A DNA stretch of 45,197 bases from Bacteriovoracaceae bacterium (lineage in GTDB: Bacteria > Bdellovibrionota > Bacteriovoracia > Bacteriovoracales > Bacteriovoracaceae): positions 1-45,197 of the forward strand of contig CANHIY010000007.1 of NCBI GenBank assembly GCA_947461175.1, given 5' to 3'. The translations under genes and the position numbers were made by a program. The notes below the pieces were generated by a model. It ran no database searches. It saw only the letters and a program-made list of their open reading frames with translations, and was not told the DNA's origin. Below, in pieces: positions 25,785 through 33,742 of the stretch (positions are counted from its first letter, which is position 1; each line of letters opens with the position of its first letter).

Positions 25785-26603
25785 ATGGATGAGATTGAAC
25801 TTTTAGTGGAAGAGACCTACAGACATTTTCATGATCACTTTGATGAAGAGTCTGATATGTGGATGCCTGCTTCAAGAATGGTTACACAGGATTATTCTAC
25901 TTTTCCGGAGTCACCTGGAGTGATTTATCATGTGCAAAAATCGAAGTCGATTTTTGTGGTAAGGACCCTTGTTACACTGAACATCCGGGCCGATTATACC
26001 AAAATCTTACAATACCCCGAGGATTATCCTAGCCTTCGATTAGTGGATAATATGGACAAGGATACAGAAAGGTATCTAAAATTCTTTATCGTAGAAAATC
26101 CTTCAGAAGCCGAAATTATTCACGGTCAGTTACACAACCGTCGTTTCCCAATGGATGAGGAGATGGTTTGTAATATTTCGGATCCAGGCTTTAGCTGGTG
26201 GCTGACCAAAAAAGAAAACGGTTTTCAGATTTCATTTACCATGTCCGTCTCTTCAGATGAAAAGACCATGAAACTTGGCCCTCTCGGTGATAGGGAACTT
26301 GCCGTTAAAAAATTTAAAGAACTAGAGGAGCTCATTACATCTTCTGGTCTGAACATGAACATTCAAAATGAAATCAATAGAGTTCAGTTTAATGGTTCAG
26401 AGGTTTTTTTAATTGAAGAATTAAAAGACCTCTTTGAATTTGGTGTGATCACTGAAACTCTCAAGAGTGTTTTTATGATTCTTGCTAATAAGAGTTTTAA
26501 TCATTCACTGGTTGAAGAGAATTGGTACTACCTCCATGAACTCGCTTCTATGAGACGCTTCTGGATTCAGATTCAGTATGATTTAAATTCTAAAGAAACT
26601 TAG
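25785..26603 (+). CDS. Hypothetical cytoplasmic protein
   Basis: No family recognised. ATG 25785 is preferred over ATG 25779 because AAGGGG then stands at a workable distance of about 6 bases. The 272-residue protein has no signal peptide or membrane segment and is acidic overall. It contains alternating helix- and strand-like segments such as 'YRHFHDHFDEESD', 'FSWWLTKKENGFQISFTMSVSS' and 'EVFLIEELKDLFEFG'. It follows the YggT gene closely and probably shares its transcript. Its TAG stop overlaps the TAA of the convergent small gene by four bases. Confidence 0.68.
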   Translation: MDEIELLVEETYRHFHDHFDEESDMWMPASRMVTQDYSTFPESPGVIYHVQKSKSIFVVRTLVTLNIRADYTKILQYPEDYPSLRLVDNMDKDTERYLKFFIVENPSEAEIIHGQLHNRRFPMDEEMVCNISDPGFSWWLTKKENGFQISFTMSVSSDEKTMKLGPLGDRELAVKKFKELEELITSSGLNMNIQNEINRVQFNGSEVFLIEELKDLFEFGVITETLKSVFMILANKSFNHSLVEENWYYLHELASMRRFWIQIQYDLNSKET

Positions 26604-26845
26604 TGTTGAGGTTTCTTAAGACTCTCTTCGTGCTTAGCCGCTAAATAACCGGTGACCATGAGTTGTGCGAGCATCCCCAACTCTTCATCGTCAGTTATGC
26701 CGTAAAAGGTTTCAATGTGCTGAACAAAAATTTCCACGTCTTCATCTGAGAGGTGTTTTTCAACCATTGTCATCATGTCTTCTGACTGCATTTTTTCCAA
26801 AGAATTAAAGAAAGAAGTAAGAATTTGACGTTTTTCAGATGTCAT
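26600..26845 (-). CDS. Small acidic helical hypothetical protein
   Basis: No family recognised. The 81-residue protein is acidic, with predicted long helices ('QILTSFFNSLEKMQ', 'MMTMVEKHLSDEDVEIFVQHIETFYG') and no signal peptide. The frame starts at an ATG. Small acidic four-helix proteins of this kind are often adaptors or regulators, but nothing in the sequence proves this. It lies between two plus-strand genes and ends with a four-base tail-to-tail overlap. Confidence 0.58.
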   Translation of the reverse strand: MTSEKRQILTSFFNSLEKMQSEDMMTMVEKHLSDEDVEIFVQHIETFYGITDDEELGMLAQLMVTGYLAAKHEESLKKPQH

Positions 26846-26995
26846 TCACTGGCCTTTTGGTGTCACTGTTGCACCACGGAATTTTAAAATTGTCATTTAG
26901 TAAACTACATGGCAACTATGGAATATAGTTTAAGTTCTGGACAAAATTGCTTAGACTTAAACCTATTGAAATTTTTTAAGGAAGGCAACACTACT

Positions 26996-27931
26996 ATGAA
27001 AAGTTCTTTTCTGTTTTTTCTTCTCTTTAATTTAATCACATCTGGGGTTGCTTTGGCCCAAATGTCCACCAGGCCTTCTCCGAAAGAGATGAAAGCGCAG
27101 GAAAAGACAAGTTTTGACAAATTCTATGACCGACTAAAAATTGGATACTTTGGAGTTTTTACTTCACCACAATTTGATGACATGAAAAATGGCGATTGGG
27201 AAAACGCGGCCCTTTCACCAGAATTTTCTGGAGGAACCAATCAGGACTCCTGGCCTACTAACATCTGGCACCAGGTTAGTTTTAATTACAACTTTGGAGC
27301 GAAGATGAATTTCGTCTTCAATCCTCGATTTATGACTCCTCTAGCACACCCAGTAGATATGAAGGAGCCTGAAGACCGGTCTCTTCTTATGGTGGAAGAC
27401 TTCCTTTTTGGTTTCCAGGGAGTCGTTGTGACTTCTTCGGATAAGGCTTTTAATCTCTGGATACGACCGGGTATCCGACTTCCTACCTCTAGGGCCAGTG
27501 CTAAATCTGGTCAAGGAGGAGCAGGCACTCTTACGAATCAGCTTGAGTTTGCTTATAACGCGACCTACGACTTCACCAAAACCTGGCAGTTGGGTGTATT
27601 TGGACAGCTTCGGTCATGGGTCATAGAAGATAAGTTTGGGATGGACAGGTTCCGTTTTTATACTGCTCCTTATATACAGTATACTCTGGATGATACCAGC
27701 AGGATTCAAGTTTACTTTGAGCATATGTTAGAGACCGATCGAAGATCCATGCCGGCCAATGATAGGGATCCAGTTTTCAAAGACGTGTGGCAAAATATTT
27801 TCGTTGGATATAACACTGATCTCACGAAAACCTTCAACATCATGCCCTTTGCTTCTGTTTTCGTGAATGATAACCCCATCACAGATAAATCCTTCTGGTT
27901 AGGGGCCTGGATATCTTATCAGATCAAGTAA
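26996..27931 (+). CDS. Exported outer-membrane-type beta protein
   Basis: ATG 26996 follows a GGAAGG element and gives a good signal peptide (MKSSFLFFLLFNLITSGVALA, before QMSTRP). A longer frame to ATG 26909 would place the signal 29 residues inside. The mature chain of about 290 residues shows alternating-residue strands with many aromatics, such as 'WHQVSFNYNFGAKMNFVFNPRF', 'FRFYTAPYIQYTL' and 'FWLGAWISYQI', split by short polar turns. This fits a small outer-membrane beta barrel or porin-like protein. The last residues are Ile-Lys rather than the common aromatic terminus. No family named with confidence. Confidence 0.7.
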   Translation: MKSSFLFFLLFNLITSGVALAQMSTRPSPKEMKAQEKTSFDKFYDRLKIGYFGVFTSPQFDDMKNGDWENAALSPEFSGGTNQDSWPTNIWHQVSFNYNFGAKMNFVFNPRFMTPLAHPVDMKEPEDRSLLMVEDFLFGFQGVVVTSSDKAFNLWIRPGIRLPTSRASAKSGQGGAGTLTNQLEFAYNATYDFTKTWQLGVFGQLRSWVIEDKFGMDRFRFYTAPYIQYTLDDTSRIQVYFEHMLETDRRSMPANDRDPVFKDVWQNIFVGYNTDLTKTFNIMPFASVFVNDNPITDKSFWLGAWISYQIK

Positions 27932-27935
27932 TAAT

Positions 27936-27972
27936 TTCAGGGCTGGGGCCACTTTTAAGGTGGCCCCCTGAA
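27936..27972 (+). terminator. Strong hairpin after the outer-membrane-type protein gene
   Basis: GGGGCCAC (27945-27952) pairs with GTGGCCCC (27960-27967) around TTTTAAG, and flanking TTCAG/CTGAA can extend the stem. The following T-run is short (ATTTT), so termination may be partial. Confidence 0.65.
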
Positions 27973-28000
27973 GCTGATTTTACAAACGAGCTATTGATGT

Positions 28001-28115
28001 GGTACTAACCGCTTAGTCGTTTATTTTGTACCTTGCTCCCACCCGGATCTTTCGTCTTATCTAGGTCTAAGTGGTTCTCAGGGTTTGTTACTTGAGACCA
28101 AGACCGTCTCACTTA
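28001..28115 (+). promoter_or_regulatory. Structured 5' leader of the DEAD-box helicase gene
   Basis: Within the 230-base gap before the helicase gene, GGTAC (28001-28005) can pair with GTACC (28028-28032). TAAGTG (28068-28073) can pair with CACTTA (28110-28115), enclosing GTTCTCA/TGAGAC (28074-28080 and 28093-28098). Long structured leaders are known for cold-shock DEAD-box genes such as csdA. No transcription start can be fixed from the sequence. Confidence 0.45.
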
Positions 28116-28161
28116 CATTCAAAATGCGCAAAACTTTAACTTTCTCTAAAGGAGAAAACGC

Positions 28162-29859
28162 ATGTCTTTTCAAGAACTAGGACTTAAAGAGTCTTCACTC
28201 AAAGCTATCGCAAAAATGGGTTTTGAAAATCCATCTGAAATCCAGTTACAGGCCATACCAGTGCTTATGTCTGGCGATGTTGATTTCATCGGTCAGGCGC
28301 AGACCGGATCTGGTAAAACTGCTGCCTTTGTTCTTCCTCTACTCGAAAAATTAGATTTAAAATCTCCAGCACTTCAGGCGATCATACTTGCTCCTACAAG
28401 GGAACTTGCGAATCAAATCCATGAGGAAATTCAAAAGCTCTCTGCTTTTGAACCCATCAGATCCATGTCAGTTTATGGCGGGACTTCTACTGGACTTCAA
28501 ATTAAGGACTTTAAATCTAAAAAACCTCAAATCGTCGCTGGAACTCCTGGCCGAGTTATGGATCTCATAGAAAAAGGTGTTCTTAAATTTGATGAAACAA
28601 AATTCGTCGTCTTAGATGAGGCAGATGAAATGCTTGATATGGGATTCTTTGATGATGTCACGGCGATCATTGATGAAGTACCAGAAAAGAAGATTTGGAT
28701 GTTTTCTGCAACTCTTCCAGGACCCATTTCCGATCTTGTCAACCGTGAGTTCTCTAATCCCGTCACAGTGAGAGTCACGAAAAAAGTTCTTACAGCTGAT
28801 TCTGTAGAACAGAAGGCTGTTGTCGTTCGTAGGGAGAATGGCATTGAAGCTTTATGCCGTTATATGGATTACTCAGATAACATGTACGCTATCATTTTCA
28901 CACGCACTAAAATCGGTGCTAAAGAACTGACTGATGAATTAAATGCAAGAGGCTATCCAACGGATGCTCTTCACGGAGATATGGATCAGGCTGCCCGTGA
29001 TATGACCATGAAAAAATTTAAAGAAAAGAAAATTAATCTCCTTGTATGTACCGATGTAGCCGCGAGAGGGATTGATGTGAATAATCTTACTCACGTGATT
29101 AACTTTGGTCTTCCACAGGATAATGAATCTTATGTTCACCGTATCGGTCGAACAGGTCGTGGTGGATCGAAGGGAATTTCTCTTTCCATTATTGAACCAT
29201 CTGAGCAGGGCCGGGTAGGGCAGATTGAAAGATTAACTAAGGCCAAAATTGAAAGAGTATTTCTCCCAAAAGTTTCAGAAATCAGGGAAAAAATTCTTGA
29301 GAAGTCCCTTAAACGTTTTAATGATCATATTGCTTCTTTCCATGATGAAGAGGTTCTTCATTATGATGCTTTCAAGGAAAAATTTGAAGAACTTGATAAG
29401 GAAGCTATCATCAAGGGAATCTACGGATTCATGTTTGAAAATACTTTAAAACGTTATCAAAAGGCTCAGGAGATTGATGTGGCCCCACGTGGTCAAGATC
29501 GTCCACAGGGTGTGAGGGTTCAATCCGGAATGCAGAGGTTTTTTATAAATCTTGGCACTATGGATGGAGCAAATCCTGGTGAGCTTTTAAAATTTGTCTC
29601 TACTGCAACGGGCATCTCTGGCAGAAATTTAGGCCGCATTGAGACCAAAGAAAAATTTGCCTTCATTGAGGCCCCTGCTGAATTTACGGATGCCATGATG
29701 GCCATGAAAGGGGAGATGTTTGGCGCCAGAAGAGTTTCCATTGAGCTTGCTACGGCACCCGCTAAGGGAGCATCCTCTCGTGGTTTTGGGGGAGGCGGAT
29801 ATAAGGGCGGTCGTGGAAGTGACCGTGGTGGCCGGTCCTATAGTCGGGGCAATAGATAA
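28162..29859 (+). CDS. deaD: DEAD-box ATP-dependent RNA helicase (DeaD/CsdA-like)
   Basis: All helicase motifs are visible: the Q-motif 'PSEIQLQAIP', motif I AQTGSGKT, Ia PTRELANQ, II VLDEADEML, III SAT, V ARGID and VI HRIGRTGR. After the two RecA-like domains (to about residue 370) comes a helical linker. A C-terminal DbpA/CsdA-type RNA-binding domain begins near 'QRFFINLGTMDGANPGELL'. The end is a Gly/Arg-rich RGG-like tail. Such enzymes unwind structured mRNA and help 50S ribosome assembly in the cold. A good SD (AAAGGAG) precedes the ATG. At 565 aa it is slightly shorter than E. coli CsdA. Confidence 0.93.
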   Translation: MSFQELGLKESSLKAIAKMGFENPSEIQLQAIPVLMSGDVDFIGQAQTGSGKTAAFVLPLLEKLDLKSPALQAIILAPTRELANQIHEEIQKLSAFEPIRSMSVYGGTSTGLQIKDFKSKKPQIVAGTPGRVMDLIEKGVLKFDETKFVVLDEADEMLDMGFFDDVTAIIDEVPEKKIWMFSATLPGPISDLVNREFSNPVTVRVTKKVLTADSVEQKAVVVRRENGIEALCRYMDYSDNMYAIIFTRTKIGAKELTDELNARGYPTDALHGDMDQAARDMTMKKFKEKKINLLVCTDVAARGIDVNNLTHVINFGLPQDNESYVHRIGRTGRGGSKGISLSIIEPSEQGRVGQIERLTKAKIERVFLPKVSEIREKILEKSLKRFNDHIASFHDEEVLHYDAFKEKFEELDKEAIIKGIYGFMFENTLKRYQKAQEIDVAPRGQDRPQGVRVQSGMQRFFINLGTMDGANPGELLKFVSTATGISGRNLGRIETKEKFAFIEAPAEFTDAMMAMKGEMFGARRVSIELATAPAKGASSRGFGGGGYKGGRGSDRGGRSYSRGNR

Positions 29860-29903
29860 GAGGAAAATACTTCCCCTATTATATTAAGTACTTGTAGCAT
29901 TAT

Positions 29904-29951
29904 GCTTCCCATGTCAAACTGTGAAAAGCACACTAAAGTGACATGGGCAGC
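29904..29951. promoter_or_regulatory. Long interrupted inverted repeat upstream of the FtsB-like gene
   Basis: GCTTCCCATGTCA (29904-29916) and TGACATGGGCAGC (29939-29951) are inverted copies with 12 of 13 pairs matching. The 22-base spacer holds a second hairpin, TGTG-AAAAG-CACA. There is no T-tract. It starts 45 bases after the helicase stop and ends about 40 bases before the next start, so it could be an mRNA-stabilising hairpin, a regulator site or an RNA element. Confidence 0.5.
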
Positions 29952-29992
29952 AATGTGCCTTAATACAGGATGTATTTTGAGTGGAATCAAGT

Positions 29993-30661
29993 ATGAATCA
30001 ATCGTCTCAAGATGAGTATGAAGAAGTAGAATCACCTTTCGCATCGAGTTCAACTCAAAACAAGTCTCCCCACAGAGAAAGGTTACGAACTAGAAAAAAC
30101 GTCTTTAACCGTCCCTTCGCTACCGATTCAAGTCATGCCCCAACTTATGTTGAACCACGAGCCACCCGACGCTCTTTGGGTCAAGCTGACCATATTGAAT
30201 TCACTGACCACCGTAAGAGTAAACTAAACGAAACTCAGATTGACTATATTGATGGTGAAGAAAATGATCAGGAAGATGATGAGACTAAGATCATCATTGA
30301 AAAACGCTCCACCAAAAATACTTCCAGCGTTTCAAAGAAAAAAGATAAACATAAAAAAAATCTTTTACAAAAATTAGGTTGGGCCACCATAGGGATTTTA
30401 GTCTTAAGACTTATCTTCATGGATAGGGGGGTTTGGGATTATTTTGCTACTGAGGGTGTGATTCAAGATAAAAAAACTGAATTAAAAAATATAGCCTTAG
30501 AAAATAAAGAATTAAGAAATGAAATTCTTAAAGTTCAGCTGGATCGAAACTATCAAAAGCAACTTGCTAAAGAACATTTAGGGGTTATTGCGGTAGATGA
30601 ATTTTTAGTCCTTTTTGCAGGGGAGTCTTCTGAAGAACCTTTGCCTGAAAATTCAATTTAA
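29993..30661 (+). CDS. FtsB/DivIC-like division protein with long cytoplasmic N-terminal extension
   Basis: The C-terminal ~95 residues match FtsB (septum formation initiator). There is one membrane helix ('LGWATIGILVLRLIFMDRGVW'-like region), then a coiled coil 'LKNIALENKELRNEILKVQL' and the ending pattern 'LAKEHLGVIAVDEFLVLF', equivalent to the family's ARxxLGMVxxGE. FtsB with FtsL and FtsQ activates septal peptidoglycan synthesis. About 125 residues precede the helix; they are polar and highly charged, an acidic run flanked by basic patches, and probably disordered. E. coli FtsB has almost no cytoplasmic part. ATG 29993 is chosen; a GTG at 29981 is possible. Its end overlaps the convergent DUF192 gene by four bases. 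Confidence 0.78.
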   Translation: MNQSSQDEYEEVESPFASSSTQNKSPHRERLRTRKNVFNRPFATDSSHAPTYVEPRATRRSLGQADHIEFTDHRKSKLNETQIDYIDGEENDQEDDETKIIIEKRSTKNTSSVSKKKDKHKKNLLQKLGWATIGILVLRLIFMDRGVWDYFATEGVIQDKKTELKNIALENKELRNEILKVQLDRNYQKQLAKEHLGVIAVDEFLVLFAGESSEEPLPENSI

Positions 30662-31185
30662 TCTTTTTTAAAAGACTCTTTAATTTTATCTTCTGTTTCT
30701 TTTAGAGTCATAGGACTTTTCCAGCCAAGAGTGTCCCCGGTTTTTAATTTTTTTGCAATTTCTGAAGTGGCCTTCATCTCCAGGACATGTCTTGCCCATA
30801 CTCTGGGTGCTCTTGGAATAAGATGAGGGTTTGATCTTCCGATGTGGTGGGGAAGTTTTCTGACAATTTCCACAATTTTTAAGTCTTTATCCAGATAAAT
30901 AAGATCTAAATCAAAATAGGTGTCTGGCATCCAGAAATATCTTTCATTATCTTCGAGGTCAAAAAATAACATGCCCTCATTCTCTGAAAAGTCTTCAGGC
31001 TTAACTCCAGAGAGGCCCTTTTCTTGTTCAGTTGGGCTTATGGCGAGGATTGTTTTAATCGATTCACCTGAGGGAGTCACCAAATTCACTGACCGGTCTA
31101 TTTGTCCTATGCCCCCGTTTTTTTCTGACTCAGTTTGGCATGCAAAAAGCATAAAAAGGGCAGTGAGAATGATCAATTTTTTCAT
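30658..31185 (-). CDS. DUF192-family lipoprotein
   Basis: A lipoprotein signal (MKKLIILTALFMLFA then Cys, lipobox LFAC) leads into a DUF192 domain. Family landmarks are 'EQEKGLSGV', 'EGMLFFDLEDNERYFWMPDTYFDLDLIYLD' (split by turns) and 'APRVWARHVLEMKA'. DUF192 is a small beta fold found secreted or lipid-anchored in many bacteria and archaea; its biochemical role is unknown. The 175-residue length is normal for the lipoprotein form. It is encoded opposite to its neighbours and shares a TTAA stop overlap with the FtsB-like gene. Confidence 0.87.
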   Translation of the reverse strand: MKKLIILTALFMLFACQTESEKNGGIGQIDRSVNLVTPSGESIKTILAISPTEQEKGLSGVKPEDFSENEGMLFFDLEDNERYFWMPDTYFDLDLIYLDKDLKIVEIVRKLPHHIGRSNPHLIPRAPRVWARHVLEMKATSEIAKKLKTGDTLGWKSPMTLKETEDKIKESFKKD

Positions 31186-31251
31186 GAAGTTTATCTCTTA
31201 ATCAGGTATGATTTTCCGATCTAAGTTTAGTGATACGATAGGAGTGTTTAA

Positions 31252-33042
31252 ATGTCATCGGCCAAAAATTTACCTGGATCAATGCGGACTCATCATTGTG
31301 CAGAATTGCGCGAAAGCGATATTGGTAAAACAGTCACTCTTTGTGGTTGGATGAATAAATACCGAAATCTTGGAAGTCTTCATTTCATCGATTTAAGGGA
31401 TAAGTATGGAGTGACACAACTTGGGTTTGAATCTTACTCAGGTGATTTAAATGGACTCCGTAAGTTTTCTTTAGAATCGGTCCTTCTTGCCAAGGGAAAA
31501 GTGATAGCAAGACCTGATTCAGCAAAAAATCCCAATATGGCCACTGGGATGGTGGAAGTTCAAGTAGAAGAGATTCGTCTCCTTTCTCTTGCAGAGGAAG
31601 TTCCCTTTCTCCCTCACGGTATGGTACCTGCAACTGAGGACCTGCGCCTGAGATACCGCTACTTAGATCTTCGTTCAAAAAAGCTTCAGGATATTTTGAC
31701 CCTGAGGTCCCAAACGACTCGTCTTGCTCGAGAGGCGCTCTATGAATTGGATTTTAATGAAGTAGAAACTCCTATCCTTTACAAAACAACTCCCGAGGGT
31801 GCCCGTGATTATATTGTGCCAAGCCGGGTTCATCCTGGAAAAGTTTATGCTCTTCCCCAGTCCCCACAAACTCTAAAACAGCTTTTAATGATTGCTAATA
31901 CTGATAAGTATTTTCAAATCTGCCGCTGTTTTAGGGATGAAGACCTGAGGGCCGATCGTCAGCCAGAATTTACTCAGATCGATATTGAGGTCTCTTTTCC
32001 TACTCTTGAGTACATGAAAAATCTTGCCACTCACATGGTAAAGAAGGTTTTTCATATGCCTCAAGATTTTGAAATGCAACAGATCTCTTATGATGAAGTC
32101 ATGAGGGATTATGGGTCTGATAAGCCAGATGTGAGGTTTGGTTTAAAGCAGATGGTTGTTACTGATCTCTTTAAAAATTCTCCTTTTGCTACCTTTTCTG
32201 AGGTCTCAGAAGCAAAATATGGAATGGTTAAGGCGATGTTTGTTCCAGTCACCACAGGAACTCTCGCGAGGAAGGAAATTGATGGCCTGGTTGAAGTTGT
32301 CAAACCCTATGGAGGAAAAGGTGTCGCCTGGTTTAAGGTTGAAAACGGTCAGGTTAGTGGTGGGATTTCTAAGTTCATTGACACTCAACTTTTAAGCTCC
32401 CTCTATGAGAAATCTCCTGAGAAAGGGGATGGATTATGGTTATTTACTGCGGATAAGAATTTCTCTATCGCCCATGATTGTGCCGATGCTGTGAGAAGAT
32501 ATCTTGGTAAGCATTTTAAACTTATTGATCAAGATCAATACGCCTTTCTATGGGTCTATGATTTTCCTCTTTTTGATTATGATGCTGATGCAAATACTCT
32601 TGGGGCCAAACACCATCCCTTCACTCGACCTAAGGATGAAGACATGGATTTGTATTATTCAGACGATAAGTCCAAAGTAAAAGATGTTAAGGCCTATGCC
32701 TATGACATCGTTTGTAATGGATATGAAATCGGCGGAGGTTCCATGAGAATCTTCGACAATAAACAGCAGTCCAGAATGTTTGAACTTCTTGGCTTTACTC
32801 CTGAGGACGCCCAACACCAGTTTGGTTTTTTCATAGAGGCCCTAAAATATGGAACTCCTCCACATGCAGGAATGGCCTTTGGTATGGATAGGATTATTAT
32901 GTTGCTTGCAAAAACGGATTCGATCCGTGATGTGATTGCGTTTCCAAAAACCGCCTCTGCAACGGACCTTATGGCGAGCTCACCTTCAAAACCGAGTGAT
33001 GCTCAGACTAAGGAGTTGGGATTTAAGTGGCTTGAGGAATAA
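31252..33042 (+). CDS. aspS: Aspartyl-tRNA synthetase
   Basis: Bacterial class IIb AspRS of typical length (596 aa). The N-terminal OB fold reads 'VTLCGWMNKYRNLGSLHFIDLRD'. The catalytic core has 'ETPILYKTTPEGARDYIVPSR', motif 2 'CFRDEDLRADRQPEFTQID', a GAD insertion domain (about residues 290-425), and motif 3 'GMAFGMDRIIMLL'. In the anticodon-binding OB fold the residue after 'RN' is Leu, as in discriminating E. coli AspRS (RRRDLGSL), not His as in known non-discriminating enzymes. This hints that it charges only tRNA-Asp. An ATAGGAG SD lies about 8 bases before the ATG. Confidence 0.96.
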   Translation: MSSAKNLPGSMRTHHCAELRESDIGKTVTLCGWMNKYRNLGSLHFIDLRDKYGVTQLGFESYSGDLNGLRKFSLESVLLAKGKVIARPDSAKNPNMATGMVEVQVEEIRLLSLAEEVPFLPHGMVPATEDLRLRYRYLDLRSKKLQDILTLRSQTTRLAREALYELDFNEVETPILYKTTPEGARDYIVPSRVHPGKVYALPQSPQTLKQLLMIANTDKYFQICRCFRDEDLRADRQPEFTQIDIEVSFPTLEYMKNLATHMVKKVFHMPQDFEMQQISYDEVMRDYGSDKPDVRFGLKQMVVTDLFKNSPFATFSEVSEAKYGMVKAMFVPVTTGTLARKEIDGLVEVVKPYGGKGVAWFKVENGQVSGGISKFIDTQLLSSLYEKSPEKGDGLWLFTADKNFSIAHDCADAVRRYLGKHFKLIDQDQYAFLWVYDFPLFDYDADANTLGAKHHPFTRPKDEDMDLYYSDDKSKVKDVKAYAYDIVCNGYEIGGGSMRIFDNKQQSRMFELLGFTPEDAQHQFGFFIEALKYGTPPHAGMAFGMDRIIMLLAKTDSIRDVIAFPKTASATDLMASSPSKPSDAQTKELGFKWLEE

Positions 33043-33060
33043 AATTCAAGTCTGATGGGG

Positions 33061-33084
33061 ACAGGCAAATCCTAACTTGCCTGT
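33061..33084. terminator. Perfect 8-bp hairpin at the aspS / RDD-like convergence
   Basis: ACAGGCAA (33061-33068) pairs with TTGCCTGT (33077-33084). It lies after aspS and overlaps the last codons of the convergent gene. T-tracts are short on both strands, so it is a candidate shared terminator only. Confidence 0.5.
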
Positions 33085-33665
33085 TTCCAGGGAATTTTAT
33101 CCTGGTGTGGTTGTTTCTCAAATGAGTCTATTTCATTAATAAGAATCACGGGAGTGACTTCAACCTGTGTCATGAGGTTATTGTACAAATAGTCGTGTTC
33201 GTTATATTGCTTCCATTTTAATTTTGTTAAAAAATAGGAAATACCAAAAGAAAGACAGAGTAGGGTTGAGTGGGAGGACCACGTAAGGGAGTCCATGAAG
33301 CTTTTCGATTTCATCATGAGTCTTTTTTTCATAAGAAACATTCCATAACTTTGTCCATGATTGAGAAAATAGCTGAAGAAGAAATACAGAAAAATAGCGG
33401 GAGGTAATAATAATGAAACATATACCGATCTCGCCTCATGGTTTAAGGAATTATTTATCCCTTGAACTATGATGACTGACCCTAAGGACCCAAAAAAGAT
33501 AGAGGCCAATCCGGTCGTAAAAAGTGAAATCATCATCAGGTCAATCCAGTGACTAAGAAAGAGTTTCCAGGTTTTGTCTTTTTTTTCTTTCACAACTCCC
33601 GAAAGAAGTTTTCCAGGAAGTTTTTGAGAATGGTCAGCGTATAAAATTAAATCCACAGGTTTCAT
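33072..33665 (-). CDS. Divergent RDD-family membrane protein
   Basis: About 197 residues with three or four hydrophobic segments. A first-helix context 'LSHWIDLMMISLFTTGL' (the RDD family has Arg-x-x-x-x-x-D at this place; here His-Trp-x-Asp) and a second-helix end 'NHGQSYGMFLMKKRLM' match the RDD signature G-x-(S/T)-x-G-K-x-x-x-x-L, with Met replacing Lys. The hydrophilic N- and C-terminal parts are probably cytoplasmic. RDD proteins are small membrane proteins, some proposed to be transporters. The family call rests on the second motif mainly. Confidence 0.58.
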   Translation of the reverse strand: MKPVDLILYADHSQKLPGKLLSGVVKEKKDKTWKLFLSHWIDLMMISLFTTGLASIFFGSLGSVIIVQGINNSLNHEARSVYVSLLLPPAIFLYFFFSYFLNHGQSYGMFLMKKRLMMKSKSFMDSLTWSSHSTLLCLSFGISYFLTKLKWKQYNEHDYLYNNLMTQVEVTPVILINEIDSFEKQPHQDKIPWKQAS

Positions 33666-33742
33666 GGGTACCTCTAAATAAACCTATCGGAATTTTAGAA
33701 GCAACATTGATACCCAATTTAAGTCTGAAAGGCATAGGTCCA

